IMG/VR virus record: IMGVR_UViG_3300008262_000175
Span: 1 to 40,275 of that record
Reading direction: 5' to 3' (one strand)
Origin: a virus
Length of the DNA stretch: 40,275 nt
A program made the position numbers and the translations under genes. The notes below the pieces were generated by a model. The model did no database searches. It saw only the letters and a list, made by a program, of their open reading frames with translations, and was not told the origin of the DNA. Shown here one piece after another: positions 32,119 through 38,764 of this stretch (within the stretch, counting starts at the first letter, position 1; each line of letters opens with the position of its first letter).

Positions 32119-32471
32119 AGATGGTGAACTCTGCACGAGCCCGCAAGGGCGCGGCGACGAGTGTCGCGATTTTGACGATTGCGTTCTTCACCCAAAGCCA
32201 GATCCTTGTGGGACTCATTGGCGGCGCGTTGCTGCTGGCGTTCCTCGGCGGGCCAAACCTCCTTACAATCCTCTATCGCCCGTCTGGTACGGCAGAGCAT
32301 CCGGCAAGTGGGATTCGCTTGGCGCAGCTCTTGGGGGCAGTCTTCGCGTTTGCAGGCCTGGCGCTTAATGCACCGATTTTGGTTGCGGTCCTTGCCGGGC
32401 TGCAGTTCATCCTCGCGGTTACGGGTATCTGCGTCGCGTGCAAGTTCTACGGGATTACCCGCTACCTATGA
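32115..32471 (+). CDS. Four-helix membrane protein (DUF4395-like)
   Basis: 118 residues. Hydrophobic segments at about 16-30, 32-50, 70-88 and 88-105 predict four membrane helices. The end TGICVACKFYG resembles the Cys-containing end of DUF4395 proteins, which often accompany thioredoxin-like genes; a thioredoxin is encoded 0.9 kb upstream. The family call is from memory. Coupled by overlap to genes on both sides. Confidence 0.6.
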   Translation: MKMVNSARARKGAATSVAILTIAFFTQSQILVGLIGGALLLAFLGGPNLLTILYRPSGTAEHPASGIRLAQLLGAVFAFAGLALNAPILVAVLAGLQFILAVTGICVACKFYGITRYL

Positions 32472-32617
32472 AGCGACCGCTTGACAAGATGGACCCTAAT
32501 CGGTACCGTTTTGTCGAGTTGTACGAGTTCAAGGATCAGAAGACCAAATACGACTTCCTCTTCGTCATTATCGGCTTCGGAATCATCGCGTTTTTGGCCT
32601 GGGTTTCCAGCCTTTAA
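32468..32617 (+). CDS. 49-residue single-helix membrane protein
   Basis: The ATG overlaps the previous stop by four bases (ATGA). Residues 1-28 are charged (MDPNRYRFVELYEFKDQ); residues 29-46 (YDFLFVIIGFGIIAFLAWV) form one membrane helix near the C-terminus, as in tail-anchored proteins. Last gene of the plus operon. Role unknown. Confidence 0.6.
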   Translation: MKRPLDKMDPNRYRFVELYEFKDQKTKYDFLFVIIGFGIIAFLAWVSSL

Positions 32618-32620
32618 AGC

Positions 32621-32652
32621 CCCGTAGAGGCACTTTTCCGGCCCGTAGAGGC
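32621..32652 (+). repeat. Direct repeat in convergent gap
   Basis: CCCGTAGAGGC occurs at 32621-32631 and 32642-32652 (period 21). Each copy can form a weak GCC/GGC hairpin, the first followed by ACTTTT. They sit between convergent stops at 32617 and 32658 and may act as a weak terminator. Confidence 0.45.
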
Positions 32653-32657
32653 CCGAT

Positions 32658-33266
32658 TCACCCCTTTGGGCTGTCTTGGTACCCCTTGAAGTTTCCCAAC
32701 GCCTGGAAATCACCAGTGTCCTGCCAACCCTCAACAACGTGGGGCCGCATATCTCCGTAGGCCTCGAGGACGTCAATCATCTCCGAGCTACGGAGTGACC
32801 GGATCGTTTCGTGGAGTTTTTCGGCATCATCGAACCGGTAGAGCCCGATGCAGACCTCCCCGGTCGCAGCCCCGCGAGTCCAGCGGACGGTGTTGTGGTA
32901 GTCCCAGACGCGACGAGAGGGAGCCTCGGCGACGCCAACCCACGACCCAGGGGCGCTCGGGATTTCAGGGAGCACCGTATCGCCATAAATGACCGTAATT
33001 GGACCCTGTACGCCCGTATCGACGAGATAGCGCTCCAACGCACGTGCTGGGCCACGGGTATCGTCTGTTTCGACGATGGGGCCACGCCATCCGCTCAGAT
33101 AGATCTTTTGAGCCTCTCCAGGGCGAACCACCACGCCAGCGAGCGACCCCTTGAGGGCGCGCATATGCCATTCCAGTACCGTCGTTCCGGCAGCCTGGAC
33201 GAGTAGCTTGGAGTAGCCGTTGAGGCGGGTGGATTTGCCAGCGGCAAGGATGACGACGTTATCCAT
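32658..33266 (-). CDS. Nucleotidyltransferase (sugar-phosphate type)
   Basis: 202 residues. VVILAAGKSTRLNGYSKLLV is a variant of the GxGxRxxPxxKxL signature of NTP transferases. ITVIYGDTVLPEI gives the metal-binding Asp, and VEGWQDTGDFQALGNF matches the later sugar-nucleotide motif. Its size fits the MobA/GlmU/RfbA-type core only. It overlaps the glycosyltransferase gene by eight bases, so it probably makes the activated sugar used by that enzyme. Confidence 0.75.
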   Translation of the reverse strand: MDNVVILAAGKSTRLNGYSKLLVQAAGTTVLEWHMRALKGSLAGVVVRPGEAQKIYLSGWRGPIVETDDTRGPARALERYLVDTGVQGPITVIYGDTVLPEIPSAPGSWVGVAEAPSRRVWDYHNTVRWTRGAATGEVCIGLYRFDDAEKLHETIRSLRSSEMIDVLEAYGDMRPHVVEGWQDTGDFQALGNFKGYQDSPKG

Positions 33267-33834
33267 TGATGATCCTCTTCACCTCTTCGTACCCCTCACG
33301 GTTGTGGCTCTCGTGGGTCCAGCCATCATCAATACGGTAGGTCCAGGTGACCTCTGGGACGCACTTGAACTTCGCCCCTGCACGGTACGCCTCAACCCAG
33401 AAGAGCCAGTCATAGCCGAAGACCTGCTTGAACATCCCAACCTTGTTGAAGACGCTCTTGCGGACCAAGGCGTTGTGGCTGACGTTGTTGTCCTTCAGGA
33501 GGCTCTCGGGGTCAAACGGCTTGTTGTACCAGCCGGTGTAATTCGCGCCATCCGCGTAGGAATAGATGATATCCACATCTGGACTAGCCTCCGCCATCAG
33601 GCGCTCCAGGTGATGGGGATGCAAGAGGTCGTCGTCGTCGAGGAGCTGCACCCACTCGGTCGAGACCCGGCGAATCAGAGAGTTCTTCGTCCACCACCCA
33701 CCGCGCTGGTGGAGATCGACCGAAATCAAGTGCTCAGCCGGAAGGAGCGTTTGGGCGCGCACCGACATAATCGCCTCGCCCAACAGGCGGGTCCGCATCG
33801 GTGTACTCGCCGTGACAACTGTTACATCGCTCAT
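33259..33834 (-). CDS. Family 2 glycosyltransferase
   Basis: 191 residues. VTVVTASTPMRTRLLGEAIMS opens a GT-A fold; WVQLLDDDDLLHPHHLE holds the DxD-type site, and FGYDWLFWVEAYRAG has the catalytic-site WE/D pattern. No membrane segment, so cytosolic action on a phage or host acceptor (protein, DNA or lipid) is likely. There is no ribosome site; the -10 lies six bases before the ATG. Confidence 0.8.
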   Translation of the reverse strand: MSDVTVVTASTPMRTRLLGEAIMSVRAQTLLPAEHLISVDLHQRGGWWTKNSLIRRVSTEWVQLLDDDDLLHPHHLERLMAEASPDVDIIYSYADGANYTGWYNKPFDPESLLKDNNVSHNALVRKSVFNKVGMFKQVFGYDWLFWVEAYRAGAKFKCVPEVTWTYRIDDGWTHESHNREGYEEVKRIING

Positions 33835-33840
33835 GTCAAG

Positions 33841-33868
33841 AGCATACCATACCGGGCCGGAGTGTCAA
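33841..33868 (-). promoter_or_regulatory. Leaderless promoter of glycosylation genes
   Basis: Minus-strand TTGACA (33863-33868), 16-base spacer, TATGCT (33841-33846), six bases, then ATG at 33834. Transcription should start at the ATG. The following stretch to about 34095 has no gene or clear structure apart from a GTCGAAC copy (34015-34021). Confidence 0.65.
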
Positions 33869-34098
33869 CGTTTCGAGATAAACCGAAAACCGCGGGCAGA
33901 CCAAAGTCCCATCATCAAAGCGCATAGCACAAGGTGGAGTGGAGCGTTGTGTGATGTGCGAGAAAAAAGATGCAGGGCCTAGTCTCCGGTTGGAGCTGGC
34001 CGTGGTGTGTAGAAGTTCGACTTAAAAGGGGTTTGGGGGGTTTTGTAGATAATTTTCCGTGACGGAACTAGAGTGGCTCTGCGCTCGTGTTGAACCGA

Positions 34099-34163
34099 AC
34101 ACCCGCCAGGGGTGTGCGATTCTCGCCAGGTAGCACAACACCCGCCGCGCTTGCGGCGGGTGT
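34099..34163 (-). terminator. Tandem hairpins after the 34189 gene
   Basis: Two hairpins downstream of the minus gene end at 34189. One has 11-bp perfect arms (34138-34148 and 34153-34163, ACACCCGCCGC) with a four-base loop. The other is ACACCC/GGGTGT at about 34099-34115. No U-run follows. Probable transcription end or mRNA-stabilising element. Confidence 0.55.
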
Positions 34164-34188
34164 GTGTTGCGCTTGCGCGCGTTGAGAG

Positions 34189-34518
34189 TTAGAACAACGG
34201 CGCGCCGCCGTCGCCGTCAATGAGAACCGCGTTGAGCAGCGCGAGTAGTTCCGCCTCTGCGCGGTTGACCAGGATTGAGGCGCACGCCTCTGCGTCGTCG
34301 TTGAGAACGAGAGCGCACACGCGGACTGCGAGAGCGTCAAGAGCCGCGCCGCTCTCGTCGTCGCAAGCGTAGCGCGCTGCGGATAGCGCGCCGTTCTCGC
34401 TGCGCGTCGCAACTGCTACCAGGATCGGCGAGTCCTGCACGAGTTCTGCGTTGATCGCGTGATCAACGAGGCTCTCAACGAGAGCCGTGTTGAGCGTGTA
34501 GTCCAGAGTTCCGTTCAT
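34189..34518 (-). CDS. Hypothetical protein of small-gene field
   Basis: 109 residues with GAGGAG before the ATG. Mostly helical, acidic, Ala-rich, with scattered cysteines (YACDDES, VCALVL, EACAS). No membrane segment or known motif. It has its own TTGCGT/TATTGT promoter without the A or B upstream boxes. Function unknown. Confidence 0.65.
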   Translation of the reverse strand: MNGTLDYTLNTALVESLVDHAINAELVQDSPILVAVATRSENGALSAARYACDDESGAALDALAVRVCALVLNDDAEACASILVNRAEAELLALLNAVLIDGDGGAPLF

Positions 34519-34575
34519 TGTTCCGTTCTCCTCTTAGCGGTTGAGGCGTGTGCCTCTTTCGTTCCCGCTACGAGA

Positions 34576-34604
34576 ACAATAGACGATGCTGCGCCAGAAC
34601 GCAA
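34576..34604 (-). promoter_or_regulatory. Promoter of the 34518 gene
   Basis: Minus-strand -35 TTGCGT (34599-34604), 17-base spacer, -10 TATTGT (34576-34581). Same -10 as the A-class promoters of the field. Confidence 0.65.
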
Positions 34605-34691
34605 CACCCCGTTGCGAGTTTTCACCCGAAAACGGGAAATGGCCGCGACGACCCGACGCCTGACCGTAACAATGTAACAAACCGGACTGTA

Positions 34692-34833
34692 ACAATCCAA
34701 ACGGTTAGACGATGTAGCCTTTGTCCCGGCAAGCCGCCATTTATGGGCGCGGCGAAGCCGCCACAATCCAAACGGTTAGACGATGTAGCCTTTGTCCCGG
34801 CAAGCCGCCATTTATGGGCGCGGCGAAGCCGCC
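34692..34833. repeat. Perfect 71-bp tandem duplication
   Basis: Two identical 71-bp units (34692-34762 and 34763-34833). Each contains ACGGTTAGACGATG, CCATTTATGG and a GCGGC-GAA-GCCGC hairpin. No gene lies here. The duplication looks recent because no substitutions separate the copies. Confidence 0.85.
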
Positions 34834-34841
34834 GCCTTTTT
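34817..34841 (+). terminator. Plus-strand intrinsic terminator candidate
   Basis: GGC plus GCGGC, loop GAA, GCCGC, one bulged C, GCC, then TTTTT. The stem forms the end of the second tandem unit; only this copy has the T-run. No clear plus-strand gene precedes it, so it may stop read-through or end an unseen RNA. Confidence 0.5.
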
Positions 34842-34865
34842 AGGGGCGACGGCTCCGTCGACTTG

Positions 34866-35171
34866 CTACCAGACGGTCGCTGGCTGCTTTACCTCTGACG
34901 AGTGTGTCCAGCGGTCGTCGCCTTCGACGAGCTCGCGGACTCGGGCAATCGCTTCCGCCTCGCTGCGAACCGCGAAGTGCTGGTCCGGGCAGTGCTTTCG
35001 GCTGACCCAGAAGCCGCGGTCGTCGCGCTCCTGATAGTGCCACGAGAAGAAAGCGGTGCCGTAGACGCTGACGGTTGCCGTGATGTACTCGCGGTACTCG
35101 GCGACTTCGGCGTCGACCTTGTTTCCCATCTTGTCCGTGAAGCGGTTGTAGTAGCCGTCGGTTCGGAACAT
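34866..35171 (-). CDS. Hypothetical protein under A-class promoter
   Basis: 101 residues from the ATG five bases after AGGAGG; an upstream in-frame start was rejected on this basis. FRTDGYYNRFTDKMGNKVDAEVAEYREYI is charged, then SVYGTAFFSWHYQERDDRGFWVSRK and HFAVRSEAEAIARVRELVEGD give an alpha/beta domain. No metal site or membrane helix. Probably an early accessory protein. Confidence 0.65.
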   Translation of the reverse strand: MFRTDGYYNRFTDKMGNKVDAEVAEYREYITATVSVYGTAFFSWHYQERDDRGFWVSRKHCPDQHFAVRSEAEAIARVRELVEGDDRWTHSSEVKQPATVW

Positions 35172-35230
35172 TTTGTCCTCCTGCTTTGAGGGAGCGGCGA
35201 CTTTTGCCACCGTTGACCCCCTCTACTAGT

Positions 35231-35296
35231 ACAATACTAAACGATCGTACCCTTGTCAACCCCTTTTCCCAAAATAGTAGGTTAAATTTTCTTAAC
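35231..35296 (-). promoter_or_regulatory. A-class promoter 1 with shifted box
   Basis: TTGACA (35254-35259), 17 bases, TATTGT (35231-35236). AGAGGGGG begins six bases later (35217-35224). The A box GTTAAGAAAATTTAAC (35281-35296) stands 21 bases upstream of the -35, 10 more than in the other A promoters. Confidence 0.8.
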
Positions 35297-35496
35297 ATTT
35301 CAACGGCTCGCGCCCGCCCGCCAGCCCGCCCGGCCGCAATGGACTAGGCTCGATTCCTGGCTGTGTGAGTTCTACTCATTCGCCACAAAAAAACACCCAA
35401 ACAAAAAACCCACCAAAACTCGCCCACAAAAACTTCCACAATTTATGGGGGCCTCGGGGCTCCGGAAACCGCGCAGATCTCGGAGTTAGACGCGCG
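35297..35496. other. Gene-free stretch with A/C-only tract
   Basis: No supported gene. 35384-35425 is almost wholly A and C on the plus strand (T/G on minus). CTCCGGAAAC (35460-35469) and ACTAGGCT copies recur in other gaps of this field. Confidence 0.6.
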
Positions 35497-35613
35497 CTAT
35501 CTCGGCATCCTCCGGCCACGACGGTACGCATTTATGGCTAGGCTCGAAGCTGCTGTAATGGCAGCTGCCGCCGCTATGGCGGTAAGCAGCAGCAGCGCCA
35601 TCATCGCTAGCAT
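35497..35613 (-). CDS. 38-residue membrane mini-protein
   Basis: The ATG overlaps the end of the previous gene by seven bases in another frame. Residues 1-28 are a single Ala/Leu-rich membrane helix (LAMMALLLLTAIAAAAAI), followed by a basic tail RRGRRMPR. The DNA also forms nested hairpins (CCGCCGCTATGGCGG). It pairs with the membrane mini-protein just upstream. A lysis-accessory or toxin-like function is conceivable but unproven. Confidence 0.5.
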   Translation of the reverse strand: MLAMMALLLLTAIAAAAAITAASSLAINAYRRGRRMPR

Positions 35614-35771
35614 CGTCCGTGCGAGCCGTTGCATCCAGCGATTGCCATAACGGCGATAGTCGCTATTGCGAATAGGATGATCAGCAGTCGCCGTAGTCGC
35701 GCCTGCTGCCGGTTCCAGGTCTCCGTCTCGCGAAGAATGATCTGCTCTCGGTAAGTGAGTAGCCGCTTCAT
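35607..35771 (-). CDS. 54-residue single-helix membrane protein
   Basis: The ATG overlaps the stop of the preceding gene by four bases (ATGA). A charged N-terminal half (REQIILRETETWNRQQARLRR) is followed by a membrane helix (LLIILFAIATIAVMAIA) and a short GCNGSHGRC tail. AIAGC resembles a lipobox but is in the wrong place for a signal peptide. Function unknown. Confidence 0.6.
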   Translation of the reverse strand: MKRLLTYREQIILRETETWNRQQARLRRLLIILFAIATIAVMAIAGCNGSHGRC

Positions 35772-35932
35772 TTTGCCTCCTTCTTGCCGAATTGGCTCAT
35801 CGTGTCTACGACTGTCCAGGCGATGCCTTGCTCGCGAACCGCCTCGAGCATCATCTGGCGCGCGTGCCAGAGGCTGCGCTTCTTGGCGGCTTCCTTGGCT
35901 TCGGTGCGAAGTTGCTTCTTGCTCTTGCTCAC
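35768..35932 (-). CDS. Small basic protein, paralogue of the 38550 gene product
   Basis: 54 residues, GTG start after AGAGAGGACAGACAAA. SKSKKQLRTEAKEAAKKRS aligns with SKSKRQQRTEAREAAKKRS of the 38550-38720 product, and the later ARQxxLE and WT positions also align. Highly basic helix first, then an amphipathic helix; it could bind nucleic acid. The first gene of an operon with two membrane mini-genes under A-class promoter 2. Confidence 0.65.
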   Translation of the reverse strand: MSKSKKQLRTEAKEAAKKRSLWHARQMMLEAVREQGIAWTVVDTMSQFGKKEAK

Positions 35933-35982
35933 TTTGTCTGTCCTCTCTGCTTCCGAGGAGGGCACCTCCCCCCTCTAGATAT

Positions 35983-36038
35983 ACAATACTACCCCTCTCG
36001 ACCGTTGTCAACCCCTTTGTAGGTTAAATTTTCTTAAC
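35983..36038 (-). promoter_or_regulatory. A-class promoter 2
   Basis: TTGACA (36006-36011), 17 bases, TATTGT (35983-35988), six bases, AGAGGGGG (35969-35976). A box 36023-36038, 11 bases upstream of the -35. Confidence 0.8.
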
Positions 36039-36202
36039 ATTTCGCGCGCTCCGGAAACGGCGCTGCTGGGCGATGATCAAAACGCTAGGGGCCCCGTCCA
36101 GCTCGGAGCCCCGGTTCGACGCGCTCTATAATTAGCGATTAGAACATATGTTCACATCTGGCTTAGGGGAAAGTTCGACGAGAGTCTACTACACCTTTCT
36201 CG

Positions 36203-36235
36203 TGTCAACCCCTTTGTAGGTTAAATTTTCTTAAC
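36203..36235 (-). promoter_or_regulatory. Chimeric or decayed promoter 3 without gene
   Basis: TTGACA (36203-36208) with A box (36220-36235) at the standard 11-base distance. The expected -10 is ACTCTC. GTCGAAC (36173-36179), the start-site motif of B-class promoters, follows. No gene follows before promoter 2. Confidence 0.65.
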
Positions 36236-36481
36236 ATTTCTCGCGCATGGCAGCTCTGGTTCTACGAAGCGCTCTCTATAATTAGACGACGGCGATGTAT
36301 ATAAGGGCGCTCAAAAAAAACATCGGCTGGCGCAAACCTGGATTCCGGCAAAACTTTTATTCCGGCAGCGGCCTGGATTCCTGGATGTAGAGCAGCTGGA
36401 AAATCACCAACTGAATTTATGGAGATGCCCCGAGCCAGGGCGGTCCTGACCCGGGGCGGTGTGAGGCGATGGACGCGCCTC
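36236..36481. other. Gene-free stretch with hairpin and repeats
   Basis: No supported gene. A 13-bp hairpin with two mismatches (36427-36457) lies 25 bases after the 36482 gene end. T8 on the minus strand (36313-36320) and CTCTATAATTAG (36274-36285, also at 36124-36135) lie further on. TTCCGGCAAAA-type repeats occur at about 36342-36368. Confidence 0.55.
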
Positions 36482-36850
36482 CTAGAAATCGTCCTCGTCG
36501 TTGTCCTCGTCGAATCCCATATCGATTTCGACCTTGACGACGCGACCGTCGCTGTTGTATGTGGCGTAGACTGGATAGACGCCGTCTCCGTATCCGCTGG
36601 AGAATGCGACTGCTAGACCGTGCATCATCGATCCCGCCGAGTCTTCGCCGAGAGTTACCGCGCAGGCTCCGTTATAGTTGAGCGGTACTTCGGCTGGGCT
36701 CCCTGCCTGGATGGCGTCGATCGTCGCCTGGTCGTAGTCGACCTCGAAGTCGCTCTTGATGTAGCATGGATCGACGATCATCAGCTGGCCGCTATCGACT
36801 CCGACCGAGCCGATTCGAACGGTTGTGTTTCGTGGTCCGTCTTTTGCCAT
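36482..36850 (-). CDS. DUF4241-like phage protein
   Basis: 122 residues with AGGAGG before the ATG. VGVDSGQLMIVDPCYIKSDF and GLAVAFSSGYGDGVYPVYATYNSDGRVVKVEIDMG are the recognisable motifs of a family often annotated DUF4241. The C-terminus is acidic (DEDNDEDDF). Its biochemical role is unknown. It stands alone under B-class promoter 4. Confidence 0.7.
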   Translation of the reverse strand: MAKDGPRNTTVRIGSVGVDSGQLMIVDPCYIKSDFEVDYDQATIDAIQAGSPAEVPLNYNGACAVTLGEDSAGSMMHGLAVAFSSGYGDGVYPVYATYNSDGRVVKVEIDMGFDEDNDEDDF

Positions 36851-36912
36851 TTCTTTGTCCTCCTACTACTACGGTTTGTGTCGCCTGGGACCGCCCCAAG
36901 TTCGACGATATA

Positions 36913-36974
36913 CTTATACTACAGACGCGAACCGTTGTCAACCCTTTTCTTAAAATGTCTCACCTGGCGCAACA
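36913..36974 (-). promoter_or_regulatory. B-class promoter 4
   Basis: TTGACA (36936-36941), 17 bases, TATAAG (36913-36918), six bases, GTCGAAC (36900-36906). The B box, with GTTGCGCCAGGTGAGAC as its core, spans 36952-36974, 10 bases upstream of the -35. Confidence 0.8.
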
Positions 36975-37025
36975 GCCTATTTCTCCCTCTATAGACTAGG
37001 CTAAGCTCCGGAAACGCTAGGGACC

Positions 37026-37214
37026 CTAACGCCGAGTCGGTGCGAAGCTCCGGTCGCCCCTCTTCGCTGTCGCATGCGGCTCGCAGAGAGCGACTTTTCC
37101 GCGGATGAAGCGGCCGCCCCGGAACGGGGTGAGGATCGTGAGACGGCGCTGGGCGGGGGCGCCGCAGAAGCGCCCTCCGCCTGGCTGCCAGTCGACGATG
37201 GCTCGGCAGTTCAC
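37026..37214 (-). CDS. Small Cys/His protein, last in operon
   Basis: 62 residues, GTG start overlapping the previous stop (GTGA) without its own ribosome site, so it depends on coupling. Cys3, FCGAPA and ALCEPH could make a C-C-C-H zinc site. Arg-rich. It ends in TAGGGACCCTAA-containing DNA. Moderately supported. Confidence 0.5.
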   Translation of the reverse strand: MNCRAIVDWQPGGGRFCGAPAQRRLTILTPFRGGRFIRGKVALCEPHATAKRGDRSFAPTRR

Positions 37215-37423
37215 GCTACCGTGCCTGCTTGTCGGTTCTTGATGCCGAAGTCCGTGAGGACTTGGCTCGCGTCATAGCCCGAGAACATCGCGTCGATCTG
37301 GACCATCGCCTCGAAGGTCCCGCATTCCGAGCAGACTTTCGTCTTGTTGTCGAAGCGCGACAGCGCTGCTCGTGGCTCCTCGAACTTGTCTCCGCATCCT
37401 GGGCACTCGATCGGCTTGCTCAC
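37211..37423 (-). CDS. Zinc-finger mini-protein
   Basis: 70 residues, GTG start with AAGGAGG. CPGCGDKF and CSECGTF form a CxxC...CxxC ribbon; the rest is helical (MVQIDAMFSGYDASQVLTDF). The GTGA overlap with the upstream gene was used to choose the start. Probably binds zinc; target unknown. Confidence 0.65.
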   Translation of the reverse strand: MSKPIECPGCGDKFEEPRAALSRFDNKTKVCSECGTFEAMVQIDAMFSGYDASQVLTDFGIKNRQAGTVA

Positions 37424-37701
37424 TTTCCCTCCTTGATCGCCTGCGCGACCTTTAGCGCGATTGTCGTGAAGTCCTGGGCTGCGACGAGCTCGACTGGGAA
37501 TCCAGCGGTAGCCTCGGAAGCCGAGTGATAGCCGCTGTCGCTGCCGAGCGTCCAGAGCGTTCCGCCGAAGTTTCCGTCGGTGTCCCGCTGGAGCGCGACC
37601 CACTGGATCGGGTTGATGTCGACCCGGGTCCAGCCCTGTTCGTTGAGCTCCTCGATGTGCTTGTTCTGCTCGTCGATAGCCTGCTCTTTCATCATGTTCA
37701 T
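37420..37701 (-). CDS. Hypothetical protein of four-gene operon
   Basis: 93 residues with AAAGGAG before the ATG. Helical N-terminus (EQAIDEQNKHIEELNEQGW), central beta segment with QWVALQRDTDGNFGGTLWTLG, and helical end. No motif recognised. Second gene behind B-class promoter 5. Confidence 0.65.
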   Translation of the reverse strand: MNMMKEQAIDEQNKHIEELNEQGWTRVDINPIQWVALQRDTDGNFGGTLWTLGSDSGYHSASEATAGFPVELVAAQDFTTIALKVAQAIKEGK

Positions 37702-37721
37702 GGTTCGACTCCTTTCAGCCG

Positions 37722-38000
37722 TTAGGCTACTTGCTTCTTGATTGCCTTTACCGTGGCTCGTGCGCTGTTGATGATTCCGCGAATCCCGATCGCGTCCTCG
37801 CCGTAGAATTCGCTCGCGTAATAGCGGGCGTCCGAGAGGAGTTCGCTGATCGCTTCTGGCGTCATCGAGAGCCAGATGTATCTGCTGTTCTCCTTGATCT
37901 CGATCGTCTGCCTATCGGGCGCGAACTGCGACTCGCACTCTCGGTATGCGTGATCGTTCCAGAATAGCGCTGGGACTCTGATCGTCTTTCGATCGCTCAT
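37722..38000 (-). CDS. Hypothetical protein, first gene of operon
   Basis: 92 residues with AAAGGAGGACAGG before the ATG. VPALFWNDHAYRECES begins a mixed fold; MTPEAISELLSDARYYASEFYG is helical; C-terminus Lys-rich. Family not recognised. Driven by B-class promoter 5. Confidence 0.65.
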   Translation of the reverse strand: MSDRKTIRVPALFWNDHAYRECESQFAPDRQTIEIKENSRYIWLSMTPEAISELLSDARYYASEFYGEDAIGIRGIINSARATVKAIKKQVA

Positions 38001-38064
38001 CCTGTCCTCCTTTGTATCCTGCTGTCGACTCGCATCTCGGGGACCGCCCCCGTTCGACTATTCT

Positions 38065-38127
38065 AAAATACCATCCGCTTTCACCGTTGTCAACCCCTTT
38101 GTCAAAATGTCTCACCTGGCGCAACAG
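38065..38127 (-). promoter_or_regulatory. B-class promoter 5
   Basis: TTGACA (38088-38093), 17 bases, TATTTT (38065-38070), six bases, GTCGAAC (38052-38058). B box 38104-38127, 10 bases upstream of the -35. Confidence 0.8.
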
Positions 38128-38173
38128 CAGCTCCTGGTCCGTTAAGACGCGGGAGCCGCCGTTCCGCCGAGTG

Positions 38174-38536
38174 CTAGTAGATGTACGCCCGGTCGTACTC
38201 GATGGCCGCGGCATATTGGTCGCAGTCATCGCATGCTGGGCAGCCGTGTCCTCGCGTATCCTCCCAGTCGCTGTTCGCGCGGCAGGCTGGCTTCATCTCC
38301 TTGCAGACCTCGCACTCTGTCAGCCAGGTGTCCTGGACGACGACGGCGAGCAGCTGCTCGAGTGTGTTCTTGTCGAGCGTGATGAAGTGGCCTTTGTCGC
38401 AGTCGATCGGGAGATCGAAGCAGGCGGTCCTGCGAAGGATGTCCGCGCAGAAGTCGCGCTTGTCGGCGCTCTGGGCTTTGTCCATGTAGATCTCGCGGAT
38501 TCGGTCGACCGAGTGGTGGCTGAGTTTGATCTTCAT
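38174..38536 (-). CDS. Cys-rich hypothetical protein
   Basis: 120 residues with AGGAGG before the ATG. The N-terminal 70 residues are helical. The C-terminal half has CEVCKEMKPAC and CPACDDC, a likely zinc site. Second gene after the basic mini-protein under A-class promoter 6. No family recognised. Confidence 0.65.
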   Translation of the reverse strand: MKIKLSHHSVDRIREIYMDKAQSADKRDFCADILRRTACFDLPIDCDKGHFITLDKNTLEQLLAVVVQDTWLTECEVCKEMKPACRANSDWEDTRGHGCPACDDCDQYAAAIEYDRAYIY

Positions 38537-38549
38537 GATTGCCTCCTCT

Positions 38550-38720
38550 CTACTTCTTGATTGCCTTGCGGAGAGCCGTCTGGCTAATCCGCTCATCGAG
38601 TGTCCAGACGACGCCGTTCTCGGCGACCATCTCGAGCAGGTTCTGTCGCGCTGTCCATACCGAGCGCTTCTTCGCTGCCTCGCGAGCCTCAGTGCGCTGC
38701 TGTCGCTTGCTCTTGCTCAC
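38550..38720 (-). CDS. Small basic protein, paralogue of the 35768 gene product
   Basis: 56 residues, GTG start after AGGAGGACAGGACA. SKSKRQQRTEAREAAKKRS matches the 35768 product almost residue by residue; both then have ARQ, LLE/MLE, and a WT near residue 39. The C-terminus diverges (LRKAIKK). Both copies are first genes behind A-class promoters, so gene and promoter were probably duplicated together. Confidence 0.65.
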   Translation of the reverse strand: MSKSKRQQRTEAREAAKKRSVWTARQNLLEMVAENGVVWTLDERISQTALRKAIKK

Positions 38721-38764
38721 TGTCCTGTCCTCCTGCTTGTGAGGGGAACTCCCCCTCTATGTAT

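Noticed and set aside
34515-34766. 83-residue minus frame ending on the 34518 ATG
   Set aside because: It starts within the tandem repeat and runs through a good promoter; Arg-rich composition typical of a spurious frame.
35607-35771. Lipoprotein (spanin-like) reading of AIAGC
   Set aside because: The Cys follows a C-terminal membrane helix after a charged 28-residue head, not an N-terminal signal peptide.
36124-36135. TATAAT in CTCTATAATTAG as a plus-strand promoter
   Set aside because: No -35 at suitable spacing and no plus-strand gene downstream; kept only as a repeat.
37912-38229. 105-residue minus frame across promoter 5, with a peptide similar to a frame across promoter 7
   Set aside because: The similarity (LLRQVRHF..GVD.G) comes from the shared B box, -35 and spacing. 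There is no ribosome site, and the promoter 4 copy stops early.
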